From JAVKLU01 sp031538895 (lineage in GTDB: Bacteria > Pseudomonadota > Gammaproteobacteria > Burkholderiales > Burkholderiaceae), in the NCBI GenBank assembly GCA_031538895.1, contig JAVKLU010000010.1, forward strand, positions 1 through 34,712: a stretch of DNA of 34,712 nt, in the 5' to 3' direction. Positions 17,182 to 24,319 of the stretch are shown piece after piece. Under the pieces are notes generated by a model. The model ran no database searches. It was not told the DNA's origin and was given only the letters and a program-made list of their open reading frames with translations. The translations under genes were made by a program, and so were the position numbers. How positions within the stretch are numbered: position 1 is the stretch's first letter; each line of letters opens with the position of its first letter.

Positions 17182-17835
17182 ATGAAATATCTGGATCATC
17201 TGGAGGAGTGGTTCATCGCAACACTGATGGGCGGCGCGACCGTATTGATTTTTGCGGCGGTGTTGCACCGTTATTTGTCAGGTTATCCCATTCCGTATTT
17301 ACAAGATTGGTTGCTCAGTTGGCGTTTTAGTTGGGCGCAAGAGTTGTGTATTTATTTATTTGTGTGGATGGCAAAATTTGGTGCAGCTTATGGTGTGCGG
17401 ATTGGTATTCACGTCGGGGTTGACGTTTTGTTGAATAAGCTGCCCGCGCCGCTACAAAATAATGTGATTTTGTTGGGTTTGTGCGCAGGGGTTTTGTTCA
17501 CGGGCATTGTGGCCGCACTGGGCGGTAGTTTTGTCTGGGAAAACGGCGCGCATTATGCGTTTGTTAATGCCTTGGGATTACCGCTGAACGAGCTGTTCGC
17601 AGGCCCGACCACGCCGGATTTAGAGTGGCAAACTTGGGTGGTGTACAGCGCGATTCCCCTGGGATCGGCGTTGATGTGCTTTCGCTTTGCACAAGCCGCG
17701 GCCCAGTTTGCCCGTACCGGTTCTTTAGCGAAACATGATCATGGCCATGTGGATGGATTGGATCAAGCTGATAATGGCTTGGCTGCCATGGGGCATAGCT
17801 CGATGGGGCATAAATCAATGGGGAGTCAATCATGA
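17182..17835 (+). CDS. dctQ: TRAP transporter small membrane subunit (DctQ), with a His/Met-rich tail
   Basis: A 217-residue membrane protein with four predicted helices and DctQ family features (WAQELCIYLFVWMAKFGAAYGVRIGIHVGVD). It pairs with the large subunit encoded next. An AAGGAGG ribosome site lies just before the ATG. The last ~35 residues (about 183-217) are unusual: KHDHGHVDG is followed by MGHSSMGHKSMG, a tail rich in His, Met and Ser after the last helix that could bind metal. Its stop overlaps the next start as ATGA, a sign of translational coupling. No gene for a periplasmic DctP-type binding protein is seen nearby. Confidence 0.92.
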   Translation: MKYLDHLEEWFIATLMGGATVLIFAAVLHRYLSGYPIPYLQDWLLSWRFSWAQELCIYLFVWMAKFGAAYGVRIGIHVGVDVLLNKLPAPLQNNVILLGLCAGVLFTGIVAALGGSFVWENGAHYAFVNALGLPLNELFAGPTTPDLEWQTWVVYSAIPLGSALMCFRFAQAAAQFARTGSLAKHDHGHVDGLDQADNGLAAMGHSSMGHKSMGSQS

Positions 17836-19118
17836 GCGCACTCGTACTATTTACCATTTTGTTGGTGTTAATGCTCACCGGTATGCCGATTTCGATCGCG
17901 CTGGGCTTGACCGTCATGAGTTTTATTTTTGGCTTCACGCAAGTACCTTTGGAATCGGTGGCCTTAAAACTGTTTACCGGAATTGAGAAATTTGAAATCA
18001 TGGCGATCCCGTTTTTTATTCTGGCGGGAGGTTTTTTAACGCATGGCGGGGTGGCGCGACGAATGATTCGATTTGCCGTGTCCCTAGTCGGACACTGGCC
18101 CGGCGGTCTGGGTTTGGCGGGGGTAGTCGCTTGCGCACTATTTGCCGCGGTCTCCGGTTCCAGTCCCGCGACGGTGGTGGCGATTGGTTCGATTTTGTTG
18201 CCAGCGATGATCAAAGCCGGCTTTCCCAAACAGTTTGGCGCCGGTGTGGTGACCACATCAGGCGCTTTAGGAATTTTGATCCCACCTTCGATTGTGATGG
18301 TGATGTATTCAGTCGCAACCAATACTTCTATTGGTGCATTGTTTATGGCAGGCGTGGTGCCTGGCTTGGCCTTGGCAAGCGTATTAGGCGCAGTCACTTG
18401 GTGGCGTGCCTGGCGCCATAACTATCCTCGTGAAAAACGGGCGAGTTGGGGCGAGCGTTGGAGTGCTTTTCGGCAATCCCTGTGGGGCTTGTTGCTGATC
18501 GTGGTGGTGATGGGGGGAATTTATAGCGGCATTTTCACGCCCACTGAAGCGGCAGCGATGAGTGCGGTATACGCCTTTATCATTGCGGTGTTTGTGTATA
18601 AAGATTTGAGGCTGTCGGATGTCAAAAAAGTATTGATTGATTCGGCGGCGATGAGTGCGATGTTGTTGTACATCATCACCAATGCGGTGCTGTTCTCATT
18701 TATTTTGGCCAATGAAAACATTCCGCAACACTTAGCCAGTTGGATGCTTAATATGGGTTTTGGCCCGATCGGATTTTTATTGGCCGTCAACATCTTGTTA
18801 TTGGTCGCGGGTAATTTTATGGAGCCCTCGTCAATTGTGTTGATCATGGCACCCATTTTGTTCCCCGTGGCAGTCGCGCTGGGAATTGATCCGGTGCACT
18901 TTGGAATCATTATGGTGGTGAACATGGAAGTTGGAATGTGTCATCCACCCGTGGGGTTAAATCTGTATGTTGCCTCAGGGATTACCAAAATGGGGATTAC
19001 GGAATTGACCATTGCCGTGTGGCCGTGGCTCTTGGCCATGTTGTGCTTTTTGCTGGTGGTGACTTATTGGCCAGGTTTGTCTTTGGCCTTGCCGCACGCC
19101 TTAGGAATGGGTGTGTAG
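17832..19118 (+). CDS. dctM: TRAP transporter large permease subunit (DctM)
   Basis: A 428-residue, highly hydrophobic protein of the DctM/SiaM family with about a dozen membrane segments. Typical motifs include MAIPFFILAG near residues 56-65, SGSSPATVVAIG and GALGILIPPSI in the first half, and NLYVASGITKMGI near the end. It couples Na+ or H+ flow to uptake of organic acids delivered by a periplasmic binding protein. It overlaps dctQ by four bases. The binding protein must be encoded elsewhere, so the substrate is unknown; C4-dicarboxylates and 2-oxo acids are common for the family. The downstream terminator at 19285-19317 marks the end of this transcript. Confidence 0.94.
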   Translation: MSALVLFTILLVLMLTGMPISIALGLTVMSFIFGFTQVPLESVALKLFTGIEKFEIMAIPFFILAGGFLTHGGVARRMIRFAVSLVGHWPGGLGLAGVVACALFAAVSGSSPATVVAIGSILLPAMIKAGFPKQFGAGVVTTSGALGILIPPSIVMVMYSVATNTSIGALFMAGVVPGLALASVLGAVTWWRAWRHNYPREKRASWGERWSAFRQSLWGLLLIVVVMGGIYSGIFTPTEAAAMSAVYAFIIAVFVYKDLRLSDVKKVLIDSAAMSAMLLYIITNAVLFSFILANENIPQHLASWMLNMGFGPIGFLLAVNILLLVAGNFMEPSSIVLIMAPILFPVAVALGIDPVHFGIIMVVNMEVGMCHPPVGLNLYVASGITKMGITELTIAVWPWLLAMLCFLLVVTYWPGLSLALPHALGMGV

Positions 19119-19134
19119 CGCTGGGAATGTTTTT

Positions 19135-19279
19135 AGGGCACTTCTATAAATACAGAATGTGCGGATGAAGTGCGAGGCGCACAGCACACAGAAACCGGAG
19201 CGTACCTACAGTACGTGAGGATTTCGCGTACTGCGCAACAAAGCAATTGGCCGCAAAAATGAATTGTTAGAAGTGCCCT
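19135..19279. repeat. 145-bp element with perfect 12-bp terminal inverted repeats
   Basis: The ends are AGGGCACTTCTA (19135-19146) and its exact reverse complement (19268-19279). The interior holds further short inverted repeats (for example GTACCTACAGTAC at 19202-19214, and CAATT/AATTG) and no ORF. Size, ends and lack of coding capacity resemble a MITE or a multicopy extragenic palindrome. It sits between the dctM stop and an intrinsic terminator. The first bases of the window look like the end of another copy. Confidence 0.7.
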
Positions 19280-19284
19280 TTAAA

Positions 19285-19317
19285 AAGCGTACCCTTGGAT
19301 GGGGTGCGCTTTTTTTA
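19285..19317 (+). terminator. Rho-independent terminator after dctQM
   Basis: The stem AAGCGTACCC (19285-19294) pairs with GGGTGCGCTT (19302-19311), all Watson-Crick except one G-U, with a 7-base loop. A run of T residues to 19316 follows. It lies between the inverted-repeat element and topB and would end dctQM transcription. The A residues on its left make it partly functional in the opposite direction too. Confidence 0.85.
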
Positions 19318-19347
19318 TGGTGAGTCGGAATTACTAAATGTGGGTTT

Positions 19348-22038
19348 ATGAAAACTTTGATTATTGCGGAAAAACCTTCTGTCGCATCTGATATTGCCAA
19401 GACGCTGGGCGGTTTTGTGAAACATGATGAGTACTTTGAGTCAGAAAATTATGTAGTGTCCTCCGCCGTGGGTCATTTATTGGAATTGGTTCCGCCTGAA
19501 AATTTTGAGGTCAAGCGCGGCAAATGGAGTTTTGCGCACTTGCCGGTGATCCCTCCGCAGTTCGCCTTATCACCGGTGGTAAAAACCGAGTCGCGTTTAA
19601 AGGCGCTAGGTAAACTGATTAAACGTAAAGACATCACCAAGGTCATCAATGCCTGTGACGCGGGGCGTGAAGGGGAGTTGATTTTTCGTTACATCGTGCA
19701 ATACCTCAACGCCAAGCAAGTGATTTCACGTTTGTGGTTGCAATCGATGACGCCGCAAGCGATTCGTGAGGGCTTTACGCATTTACGCTCGGATCAAGAC
19801 ATGAGTTTTTTGGCCGATGCCGCACGCTGTCGCAGCGAAGCCGATTGGCTGATCGGGATTAACAGTACGCGCGCCATGACGGCGTTTAACTCCAAAGAAG
19901 GCGGATTTTTTTTAACGACGGTGGGGCGCGTACAAACGCCGACCTTGTCGATTGTGGTGACTCGTGAAGAAGCGATTCGTCGTTTTGTCGTGTGTCAATA
20001 TTTTGAAATTCATGCGCAGTTTGGCGCACAAAAAGGCAGTTATCCGGCGCGTTGGATTGATACCGGATTTAGTAAAAACGAACAAGACAGCGAACAAAAG
20101 GCCGAGCGAATTTGGGATGTCGCGCGCGTGGACGCTATCGTCACGGCGTGTCAGGGCAAAACCGGCACGGTGCGCGAAGACACCAAGCCTTCATCCAAAG
20201 GTTCACCGCTGTTATTTGATTTAACCTCTTTACAACGAGAAGCGAATAACAGATTTGGCTTTTCAGCAAAAAATACGCTGGGTTTGGCGCAGGCCTTATA
20301 CGAGCGTCATAAAGTCTTAACCTATCCGCGAACCAATAGCCGCCATTTGCCCGAAGACTATTTGGCCACGGTCAACGAGACCTTGGCCATGTTATCGGAA
20401 TCTGGGCCTTATCAAAAAATAGCGAAAACGATTACTGCGAACAAATGGGTTAAACCGACCAAAAAAGTTTTTGATAATCAAAAAATCACGGATCACTTTG
20501 CGATTATTCCGACGACCTTAGCGCCTAAAAATTTATCAGACGCCGAACAAAAGTTGTATGACTTTGTAGTGCGGCGTTTTTTGGCGGTGTTTTATCCGGC
20601 CAGCGAATATTTATTGACCACGCGCATGACAGAGGTCGCCGGCCATACTTTTAAATCTGAAGGGAAAATTTTATTGAACCCGGGTTGGTTAGAGGTTTAT
20701 GGTAAGGAAGGGCAAGGTAAAGATGATGACGATGGCGCACAAATGGTGGCCATTACTGCGGGTGAATCAGTCAAAACACTCGAGCTGGAACGTCGTGTTT
20801 TGCATACCAAACCGCCGGCGCGTTTGACTGAGGCAACGCTTTTAACGGCAATGGAAGGCGCTGGAAAAATGATTGAGGACGAAGAGTTGCGCAGCGCGAT
20901 GAGTGAAAAAGGCTTAGGCACGCCAGCGACGCGCGCCGCGATCATCGAAGGGTTGTTGGCCGAGCAATATTTATTACGCGAAGGGCGTGAGTTGTGTCCT
21001 ACCGCTAAAGCCTTTCAGTTGATGACTTTGTTGCGCGGCTTGGACATTCCTGAACTGACCGCGCCTGAACTGACCGGCGAGTGGGAATACAAACTCACGC
21101 AAATGGAACGTGGCAAAATGAGTCGCGCGACCTTTATGCAAGAAATTGGCGCGATGACCCAAAAAGTTGTTGATCGGGCGAAGACCCACACGAATGAAAC
21201 GATTAGCGGTGACTACGCGACCTTGGCAGCTCCTTGTCCGGCATGTGGCAAAGTCGTGAAGGAAAACTATCGTCGTTTTGCCTGTACCGCGTGTGAGTTC
21301 TCAATCAGCAAACATCCTGCGGGGCGAAATTTTGAACTGCCCGAAGTCGAAACACTGTTACGTGATCGGGTGTTGGGGCCATTGCAAGGATTCCGCTCAA
21401 AATTAGGGCGCATGTTTGCGGCAAAAATTATTATTACGCCGGCTAAAGAAACCGGCAATTTGCATTTGGAGTTTGATTTTGGTAACGCCTCAAACGATGA
21501 GGCGACGCCGGTGGATTTAAGCACGGTGACGGCGGTGGGGCCTTGCCCTAAATGCCAACATCAAGTCTACGATTTGGGATTAAATTACGCCTGCGAGCAA
21601 CAGATCGCGCCAGAGCGTAAATGTGATTTTCGATCGGGCAAAATTATTTTGCAGCAAGAGGTTGCGCCTGCACAAATGACGAAACTCTTGGTGGATGGGC
21701 GTACCGACTTGTTGGTGGGTTTTGTGTCGCAGCGGACACGCCGCGCGTTTAAAGCATTTTTGGTGCGTACAAGCGAAGGTAAAGTCAGTTTTGAGTTTGA
21801 AGTCAAAGCGCCCAAAAACGGTAAAGCCGCAGTTAAAACAAGAACAAAATCTGCGGCAAAAAATGATGTCGGTGCAATTTCAGGCGCTGCGCCAGAAAAA
21901 TCATCCAAAGCGACTCCTAGCGCGTCAAAGCCAGCCGGTAAAACCGCCAGTAAAACCGCCAGTAAAACCACAAGTAAAGTTGCCAGCAAAGCTAAACCTG
22001 CGACACCGAAAAAACGGGTGAGCGCAGTGAAGAAATAA
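19348..22038 (+). CDS. topB: TopB, DNA topoisomerase III
   Basis: An 896-residue type IA topoisomerase. The TOPRIM domain opens with MKTLIIAEKPSVA and contains NACDAGREGELIFRYI. The catalytic Tyr is residue 326 in LTYPRTNSRHLPED (Tyr 328 in E. coli). A zinc-binding region with CPACGK and FACTACEF follows at about residues 630-655. Then come further cysteine motifs and a topoisomerase C-terminal repeat region, and finally a Lys/Ala/Ser/Thr tail with 12-base repeats encoding KTAS. The protein is longer than E. coli TopB (653) because of these C-terminal parts, as often in betaproteobacteria. It relaxes and decatenates single-stranded DNA during replication and repair. It appears monocistronic. 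Confidence 0.95.
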   Translation: MKTLIIAEKPSVASDIAKTLGGFVKHDEYFESENYVVSSAVGHLLELVPPENFEVKRGKWSFAHLPVIPPQFALSPVVKTESRLKALGKLIKRKDITKVINACDAGREGELIFRYIVQYLNAKQVISRLWLQSMTPQAIREGFTHLRSDQDMSFLADAARCRSEADWLIGINSTRAMTAFNSKEGGFFLTTVGRVQTPTLSIVVTREEAIRRFVVCQYFEIHAQFGAQKGSYPARWIDTGFSKNEQDSEQKAERIWDVARVDAIVTACQGKTGTVREDTKPSSKGSPLLFDLTSLQREANNRFGFSAKNTLGLAQALYERHKVLTYPRTNSRHLPEDYLATVNETLAMLSESGPYQKIAKTITANKWVKPTKKVFDNQKITDHFAIIPTTLAPKNLSDAEQKLYDFVVRRFLAVFYPASEYLLTTRMTEVAGHTFKSEGKILLNPGWLEVYGKEGQGKDDDDGAQMVAITAGESVKTLELERRVLHTKPPARLTEATLLTAMEGAGKMIEDEELRSAMSEKGLGTPATRAAIIEGLLAEQYLLREGRELCPTAKAFQLMTLLRGLDIPELTAPELTGEWEYKLTQMERGKMSRATFMQEIGAMTQKVVDRAKTHTNETISGDYATLAAPCPACGKVVKENYRRFACTACEFSISKHPAGRNFELPEVETLLRDRVLGPLQGFRSKLGRMFAAKIIITPAKETGNLHLEFDFGNASNDEATPVDLSTVTAVGPCPKCQHQVYDLGLNYACEQQIAPERKCDFRSGKIILQQEVAPAQMTKLLVDGRTDLLVGFVSQRTRRAFKAFLVRTSEGKVSFEFEVKAPKNGKAAVKTRTKSAAKNDVGAISGAAPEKSSKATPSASKPAGKTASKTASKTTSKVASKAKPATPKKRVSAVKK

Positions 22039-22072
22039 TTAGCGCTCGCTTCAGTGCAATAAAAAGAGGTTC

Positions 22073-22216
22073 GTGAGTGTTCAATTACGATTCTCTCGGT
22101 TAGTGTTATTCACACGAAAAAGCTACGCCAAGATCGCAGACTCCCATTTGAAAATGGCGAAGGAGCAAGGCTACACGCTCACGCTAACTCTCATCGGCAT
22201 GGAAGTGGTGAAATGA
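22073..22216 (+). CDS. Small 47-residue ORF, function unknown
   Basis: A GTG-initiated ORF with AGAGG three to seven bases upstream. Its TGA overlaps the ATG of the next gene (ATGA), which suggests translational coupling. The peptide contains RKSYAKIADSHLKMAKEQGY and ends IGMEVVK. No signal peptide or family is recognised. It may be a real leader gene, the surviving C-terminus of a larger gene, or chance. The sequence upstream in frame is closed at 22040-22042. Confidence 0.3.
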   Translation: MSVQLRFSRLVLFTRKSYAKIADSHLKMAKEQGYTLTLTLIGMEVVK

Positions 22217-22860
22217 AGCGCCTCAAAAATATAGCCGCTTCCGTCACTTTGTGCTTGATGGCAAAGGCTTCTTTGGCTGGACCGATGAGGTTCAAAGAAA
22301 GCGCCATGTCAATGGGCGACTTTTCTACCGACTGGCGTGAGGGCTTTGTTAACTACGCGCTCACTAGCGAAGACGCAATAGGCAGCGAAGCGGTTTACAT
22401 GCGTTCGGACGATAAACGTCTGGCCCGTGAAGCCGTAGGGCTGACCTATACACATCTTGCCAAACGCTGGAACATGCCCGAGGCACAGGCGAATATCTGG
22501 CTAGTGGGCAGGGTGAGTGCTATTAAGGGTAATAATTTTGATGGCACACGAACTTTGCTTAGTCCTAGCGTTCAATTCGATTATGAAACCACGCGCGTTT
22601 ACTTTGCTGCATTAGCTAGGGCTTACCGTGCCAAAGACATTAACCACGATTACGCCTCAGTGTGAGCTGGGCTCTCGTTTTATGAAGTGGGCTATGACGA
22701 AGTGCAGCCGTGGTTCGTTCTCGAAGCAAGGCAGATGCTGGATTTATCTGACAAAACAGAGATTACTCCCATGCTACGTCTGATTCATAACAGTTGTTTC
22801 ATCGAAGCAGGTGTCTCTACAGACAAACAAGCCCGTTTCAATTTCATGTTTATTTTTTAA
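22213..22860 (+). pseudogene. Putative outer-membrane protein of a heavy-metal gene set, broken by an in-frame TGA
   Basis: The ATG opens a signal peptide (MKRLKNIAAS..., cleavage near SLAG). The mature part includes MSMGDFSTDWREGFVNYALT and YMRSDDKRLAREAVGLTYT. The frame stops at TGA 22663-22665 after 150 residues, but the same frame continues with AGLSFYEVGYDEVQPWFVLEAR and ends ARFNFMFIF at a TAA (22858-22860), giving 215 residues in all. Alternating hydrophobic residues and a terminal Phe are typical of outer-membrane beta barrels. Related intact proteins, from memory, continue through this position with Arg, so one CGA to TGA change would explain the stop. The HMA gene follows at once. 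Confidence 0.65.
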
Positions 22861-22876
22861 ATTTGGAATATTTATC

Positions 22877-23215
22877 ATGAATAACCGTTCAATCAAAAAT
22901 ATTGCCGTTACCTTTGCTCTCATTGGATTTTCCAGCCTCACCTTTGCGACTACAACCGTTCTTACTGTCAATGGCATGGTCTGCGGGTTTTGTGCCCAAG
23001 GCATTGAAAAACGTTTGTCCAAGTTGCCTGAAACCAAAGGCGTGTTTGTGGATTTGAAAAAGAAAATTGTCGCCGTCGAAGCCAAAGAGGGCATTATTTT
23101 GAATAAAAAAATGCTACAAGCCGAGGTAAAAGACGCAGGTTATGACGTGGTGAAAGTTGAAGACATCGATCAGCCATTGGATGCCATCAAGGCGATATCG
23201 AAAGGTCAAAAATGA
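22877..23215 (+). CDS. Periplasmic heavy-metal-associated (HMA, MerP-like) protein
   Basis: A 112-residue protein starting MNNRSIKNIA with a hydrophobic signal peptide (to about residue 24) and one HMA domain. The metal-binding motif is GMVCGFC (Cys 36 and Cys 39). The domain has the usual beta-alpha-beta order and ends AGYDVVKVED. Such proteins bind a soft metal ion in the periplasm and hand it to a membrane transporter. Its stop overlaps the ATG of the MerT-like gene (ATGA). It is intact, unlike the genes on both sides. Which metal is bound (Hg, Cu, Cd or Zn) cannot be told. Confidence 0.85.
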   Translation: MNNRSIKNIAVTFALIGFSSLTFATTTVLTVNGMVCGFCAQGIEKRLSKLPETKGVFVDLKKKIVAVEAKEGIILNKKMLQAEVKDAGYDVVKVEDIDQPLDAIKAISKGQK

Positions 23216-23580
23216 GCCTTCAAAAAACTACCTCACAGCATGGTTCTCATTACTTACCAGTACGGGAACGTTAGTGTTCTGCGCTCTACCTGCACTGTTT
23301 GTCTCAATTGGGGCAGGTGCGGCCTTGGCGGGTTTGGTTTCCACCGTGCCTAGCTTGGTGCTACTGAGTGAATACAAGGCTTGGTTTTTGTGCTTTTATG
23401 CTAGCTGTCAGTGGTTATATGCAGTGGCGTAATTGCTATGCACCTTGTCCAATCGATCCTAAATTGGCTGCGGCGTGTACGAAAACGCGCCGTATGTCTA
23501 TATGGATTTATGGCGTGAGCGTGGCGATTTTTATTACTGGCGCGTTCTTTGCGTTTGTTCTACCTGAGCTGACGCGATAA
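23212..23580 (+). pseudogene. MerT-like inner-membrane metal transporter with two homopolymer frameshifts
   Basis: The ATG couples to the HMA stop. The first frame gives MSLQKTT and ends early. Adding one A to the A6 run at 23222-23227 restores MSLQKNYLTAWFSLLTSTGT and the hydrophobic FCALPALFVSIGAGAALAG. A second shift near 23390-23398, undone by removing one T, leads into MLAVSGYMQWRNCYAPCPIDP and a last helix ending LPELTR. The whole would be about 122 residues with three or four helices and a Cys-containing loop, similar in plan to mercuric transport proteins. The two shifts compensate each other. Pseudogene, sequencing error or phase-variable state are all possible. Confidence 0.65.
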
Positions 23581-23597
23581 CTGTCCACGGCTGAACC

Positions 23598-23647
23598 TGT
23601 GGATAACCCTGCGCACCTTCATTGGAGCATGAACGGGGTTATCCATA
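23598..23647. promoter_or_regulatory. Inverted pair of DnaA-box-like sites
   Basis: TGTGGATAA at 23598-23606 is a perfect match to the classical DnaA box TTATCCACA on the minus strand. TTATCCATA at 23639-23647 is a one-mismatch box on the plus strand. With flanks they form a 10-bp inverted repeat (TGGATAACCC and GGGTTATCCA) about 25 bases apart. They lie between the MerT-like pseudogene and an IS remnant. They could be DnaA titration or regulatory sites, a remnant of a mobile replicon, or simply a hairpin. Confidence 0.35.
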
Positions 23648-23654
23648 GGCGGCG

Positions 23655-23673
23655 CTGCCCGCGCGGTGGGCAG
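23655..23673. repeat. Short GC-rich hairpin
   Basis: CTGCCC and GGGCAG flank a 7-base GC-rich loop. There is no T-run, so it is not a clear terminator. It lies just after the DnaA-box-like pair. Confidence 0.4.
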
Positions 23674-23771
23674 TGGCTTAGTGTTGCGCTACTGGCCGCG
23701 CGTTTAGGGACACTATGCAAAAGTTGGGGTATCCTCTGGGACTGACGACGCATAGAAAGCGTTAATTCATC

Positions 23772-24079
23772 ATGAACCAAATCAGCTTATCGCAAACAGG
23801 CTTTGAGTTGCCTGTGAAGAGGGCAAGAAAGCGAATTTTTCTAGACGAGATGCGGTGCATCATCCCCAGTGGGGTCAAGGGACGTCCCGCGTTTCCCGTC
23901 TCCATTATGCTACGCATTCACTTCATGCAGCAATGGTTCGGCTTGTCAGGCCCGTCATGGAAGGGGGCGCTACACGATGTGCTGATTTACTGCGAACTTG
24001 AGGTATCGACAACGGTATCAGTCGCATTCCGGACGAGACAAGTATCTTGCGCTTTCGTCGTTCGCTCGAAAATCACTAA
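23772..24079 (+). pseudogene. Truncated, frameshifted IS5-family transposase
   Basis: The ATG opens MNQISLSQTGFELPVKRARK and continues with GRPAFP and MLRIHFMQQWFGLS, the conserved N-terminal block of IS5-family transposases (IS1031/IS903-like relatives). Compared with that pattern a short stretch before GRPAFP is missing. Near 23990 the match moves to another frame, where GISRIPDETSILRFRRSLENH follows up to 24076. A stop codon comes next and the catalytic DDE core is gone. A weak candidate left end, GGGACACTATGCAAAAG, lies about 60 bases upstream of the ATG. This is a dead fragment, distinct from the central fragment at 2441. Confidence 0.85.
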
Positions 24080-24319
24080 TTTGCTGATTTTGGCTAGCAA
24101 GGCGTAACCAGACGTGACGAAGTCAAAGAAATAGCCATAAAGCGGCGTCTGTGTTATAGTAGAGACAATCATATCTAAACGTCAAACTCTCACCATCGGC
24201 GAACACCTCGCTAAAAGTACGCGTGGTGTGCTCTGTGCGCCACCAAATAAACTCTAAAGCTACGTTTTGTGTTATTCCCGCGCAGGCGGGGAATAATGTA
24301 TTTCTTTTGGAGAATGTAA
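24080..24319. other. Leader region of the hppD operon
   Basis: A gap of 240 bases between the IS fragment and hppD. No gene is seen. A TATAGT-like -10 occurs at about 24152-24157 with no clear -35. The region contains the palindrome listed separately and ends in the hppD ribosome site, TTTTGGAGAATGTAAATG. The aromatic operon promoter should lie here. Confidence 0.4.
24272..24296. repeat. Palindrome resembling the neisserial 20-bp repeat dRS3
   Basis: TTATTCCC and GGGAATAA flank GCGCAGGCG. The dRS3 consensus from Neisseria is ATTCCC, eight bases, GGGAAT; here the interior is nine bases because of one extra G. It lies 24 bases upstream of the hppD ATG, in what is probably the 5' leader of the operon. 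It could form a hairpin near the ribosome site or be a phage or IS target, as dRS3 is in Neisseria. Confidence 0.5.

Noticed and set aside
17564..18397. Long 277-residue minus-strand ORF
   Set aside because: It is antisense to dctQ and dctM, which have clear family motifs and coupled starts; its composition is low-complexity and matches nothing known.
22663..22665. TGA as a selenocysteine codon
   Set aside because: Relatives appear to have Arg here, no redox motif surrounds it, and no SECIS-like hairpin was noticed directly downstream; mutation or error is simpler.
24272..24296. Palindrome similar to a type I-E CRISPR repeat core
   Set aside because: Only one copy is present, with no spacers and no cas genes.
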